From Shewanella sp. (GTDB lineage Bacteria > Pseudomonadota > Gammaproteobacteria > Enterobacterales > Shewanellaceae), in NCBI GenBank assembly GCA_004195335.1, contig SDWK01000473.1:1-8652 (forward strand): 8,652 nucleotides of DNA. The letters run 5' to 3'. Position numbers and translations under genes: made by a program. The notes under the pieces were generated by a model. The model ran no database searches and was not told where the DNA came from. It saw only the letters and a list, made by a program, of their open reading frames with translations. Positions 6,767-8,652 of the stretch are shown in pieces; the stretch's first letter is position 1, and the number at the start of each line of letters is the position of its first letter.

Positions 6767-7432
6767 TCAGGTTTTCAAGAAGCCATCTTCCATATGCACG
6801 ACCCGATCCATATGTCCCGCAACTTTTTCGCTATGGGTCACAACCACGATCGTCAGATCTCGTTCGTCGTGCAAACGGTCAAGCAGAGCCAGGATCTCGT
6901 CAGAGGTCCCACTATCGAGATTGCCCGTCGGCTCATCCGCCAAAAGCAACTTTGGCGACATGATCAGAGAGCGCGCAATAGCAACCCGCTGCTGCTCTCC
7001 ACCCGAGAGTTGCCCCGGCTTATGGTCGAGGCGATGATCAAGACCAACAGCCTTAAGGATTTCAACCGCACGTGACTCGGCGTCCTTAACCGAAGACCGT
7101 CCGATCAAGGCAGGCATCATGACATTTTCCAGGGCGCTGAACTCGGGCAACAGTTGATGAAACTGGAAAACAAAGCCTATAGAACGGTTTCTAAATGCAT
7201 CCAGTTCCTGTGCCGAGTAGCGAAAGATGTCTTTATCCGCGAAGCAAACAGAGCCGCTGGTTGGTCGATCCAGACCACCGAGCAGATGCATCAGCGTGGT
7301 TTTGCCGGCGCCTGAGGCACCAACAACAGCGATGCGTTCGCCCACACGAATGTCGAGGTCAACGTTCTTCAGGACATCGATTCTGCCACGATCTGTAACA
7401 AAGCTTTTTGAAAGTTCACGAACAGCAATCAT
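6767..7432 (-). CDS. lolD: Lipoprotein-releasing system ATP-binding protein LolD
   Basis: LolD is the cytoplasmic ATPase that drives release of outer-membrane lipoproteins from the inner membrane to LolA through the LolC/E permease. The 221-residue product is a complete ABC nucleotide-binding domain of the MacB/LolD branch. It has Walker [10 protein letters not shown] at 38-46, Q-loop Gln90 in [12 protein letters not shown] (the QFH.LLPEF stretch is typical of LolD), ABC signature LSGGEQQR at 142-149, Walker [10 protein letters not shown] at 162-170 with catalytic Glu167, D-loop NLDS and switch His200 in VVVTHS. The start ATG lies 9 bp after the stop of the permease gene, with a weak AGG ribosome-binding site overlapping that stop, so translation is probably coupled. 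Its assignment to LolD rather than another MacB-like export ATPase rests on the QFH.LLPEF motif and the adjacent LolC/E permease. Confidence 0.94.
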   Translation of the reverse strand: MIAVRELSKSFVTDRGRIDVLKNVDLDIRVGERIAVVGASGAGKTTLMHLLGGLDRPTSGSVCFADKDIFRYSAQELDAFRNRSIGFVFQFHQLLPEFSALENVMMPALIGRSSVKDAESRAVEILKAVGLDHRLDHKPGQLSGGEQQRVAIARSLIMSPKLLLADEPTGNLDSGTSDEILALLDRLHDERDLTIVVVTHSEKVAGHMDRVVHMEDGFLKT

Positions 7433-7441
7433 GACAGCAAC

Positions 7442-8652
7442 CTATTCATAACGCAGGGCTTCGGCAGGATCCATCTTGGCCGCTCGCCACGCCGGATAGA
7501 TGGTCGCGAGCAAGGAGATAGTCATGGCCACGATAACGACGGCGACAACATCGCCCGTATTAACCACCGAGGGGAAGTGATCCATGCCGTACACGCTCTG
7601 ATCAAAGATTTTAACATTAAGCAGATTCTCCAAGCCCTTGATGAGAGGATCAGCGTTCTTGGCCAGCAACAGCCCGAGCCCCGTACCGAGGAGTGTTCCC
7701 AGAGTACCGATGATCAATCCCTCAAAAACAAAAATCTGCATAATACTGCGAGACGTTGCGCCCATGGACCGCAGAATGGCAATATCACGATGCTTTTCCA
7801 TCACCACCATGATCAGCGTCGTCGCGATGTTAAAAGCGGCAACCAAGACGATAATGCCAAGAACGATGAACAGGCCAAGTTTCTCCAGTTTGAGTGCGGA
7901 GAGGAAGGAACCGAACATATCCTCCCATGAACGAACAGAGTATGGGAATCCGAATTCCTGACGAAGGCTGCTGGCAACAGGAGCCGCCTGATCAAAGCTG
8001 TCGACCTCCACTTCAACACCGGTCACACCCTCGTTGAGATCGAAGAAGTGCTGGGCTTCTGTGAGATCGATGTAGGCGAAATAGGCATCAATAAAGCCTC
8101 CTCGCTGCTTAAAAATACCGACTATTTTGAACGGCTTCATCTTCGGGATCATTCCGAAAGGCGTAATCGTGAACATAGGCGGGATAACATTAATGGAGTC
8201 ACCGACGGCGACACCCAATGTCGTAGCGGTATCCAGGCCGATCAAGATACCCGGCTGCGCTTCCTCAGAATCGTACAGGATGGTCTCAACTTCACCGCCA
8301 GATTCGGTCAAAAAACTCTGACGAAAGATTTTGTTCTGTCGTTCAACGCCTTTGACATTGACAGCAGCAACATTCCGCTTCGAAAGCAGCATGGCTTCCT
8401 TGCTGACAAAAGGAGACGCATTCAAAACATGAGGAGAGGCCGCCTTCGCCGCCGCGACAACCGCATCAGAATCAGTCAGGCTCTCGCCATGTTTCTGCAC
8501 AAGAACATGCGGTACATTACCGAGAATCTGCTGCCTGACACCGTCATGAAAACCGGTCATAACAGCAAGGACTACAATCAGCGCAGCAACGCCAAGCGTA
8601 ATGCCGATAATCGAGATAAACGAGATCACCGAGATAAACGTCTGTTTACGTT
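7442..8652 (-). CDS. Lipoprotein-releasing system permease LolC/LolE family, 5' end missing
   Basis: Inner-membrane permease that, with LolD, extracts mature lipoproteins and passes them to the periplasmic carrier LolA. 402 codons are in the window and the frame stays open to the right edge. Although a GTG at 8629 could be read as a start, the codons before it encode RKQTFIS, the conserved cytoplasmic lead-in of LolC/E, so the true start is outside, probably 10-20 codons away. Counting from that GTG: membrane helix 1 at 4-26, a large periplasmic domain at 27-250, helix 2 at 251-275, helix 3 at 298-323 and helix 4 at 361-380. The FtsX-type motif MEKHRDIAILRSMGAT (277-292) and the C-terminal YPAWRAAKMDPAEALRYE (378-395) are typical. 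I cannot tell LolC from LolE; many bacteria of this group have a single such permease, possibly acting as a homodimer (LolF-like). Confidence 0.93.
   Translation of the reverse strand, partial: RKQTFISVISFISIIGITLGVAALIVVLAVMTGFHDGVRQQILGNVPHVLVQKHGESLTDSDAVVAAAKAASPHVLNASPFVSKEAMLLSKRNVAAVNVKGVERQNKIFRQSFLTESGGEVETILYDSEEAQPGILIGLDTATTLGVAVGDSINVIPPMFTITPFGMIPKMKPFKIVGIFKQRGGFIDAYFAYIDLTEAQHFFDLNEGVTGVEVEVDSFDQAAPVASSLRQEFGFPYSVRSWEDMFGSFLSALKLEKLGLFIVLGIIVLVAAFNIATTLIMVVMEKHRDIAILRSMGATSRSIMQIFVFEGLIIGTLGTLLGTGLGLLLAKNADPLIKGLENLLNVKIFDQSVYGMDHFPSVVNTGDVVAVVIVAMTISLLATIYPAWRAAKMDPAEALRYE

Overview
All recognisable genes in this window lie on the minus strand. Reading right to left they form an outer-membrane biogenesis cluster: lolC/E (5' end cut by the window edge), lolD, bamA, skp (ompH), lpxD, fabZ, lpxA, a 274-bp spacer, lpxB, and the first 24 codons of a probable msbA (cut by the left edge). 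This order, with the Lol transporter genes directly ahead of bamA-skp-lpxD-fabZ-lpxA and with lpxB-msbA following, resembles Geobacter, Pelobacter and Desulfuromonas-type bacteria (Desulfuromonadales, formerly Deltaproteobacteria). The roughly 50% GC content and the CACAGAG-rich palindromic repeat in the spacer fit that group. The taxonomic call is inference from gene order and protein character; no marker gene is present.

Region by region: 7442-8652 encodes an FtsX-type lipoprotein-release permease, and 6767-7432 its ATPase LolD, 9 bp apart. A gap of about 120 bp (6644-6766) holds a good candidate sigma70 promoter ahead of bamA (4379-6643). skp follows after 35 bp, then lpxD (5-bp gap), fabZ (2-bp gap) and lpxA (10-bp gap), all with recognisable ribosome-binding sites. 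The 1269-1542 spacer contains no credible gene. It carries a roughly 100-bp imperfect palindrome of the kind dispersed in many copies in such genomes, plus a small hairpin in the lpxB leader. lpxB (120-1268, GTG start) and the msbA start close the window.

Functionally the genes cover lipid A synthesis (LpxA, LpxD, LpxB), the 3-hydroxyacyl-ACP branch point (FabZ), lipid A-core flipping (MsbA), lipoprotein release (LolC/E-LolD) and outer-membrane protein chaperoning and insertion (Skp, BamA). Co-transcription would tie the supply of lipid, lipoprotein and beta-barrel components together.

I did not find a previously undescribed system; this is a conserved housekeeping region. The points most worth a second look are the repeat-bearing spacer where related genomes usually carry lpxI and an oxidoreductase gene, the structure of the palindrome, and a Glu-to-Gln change in a conserved LpxB motif.
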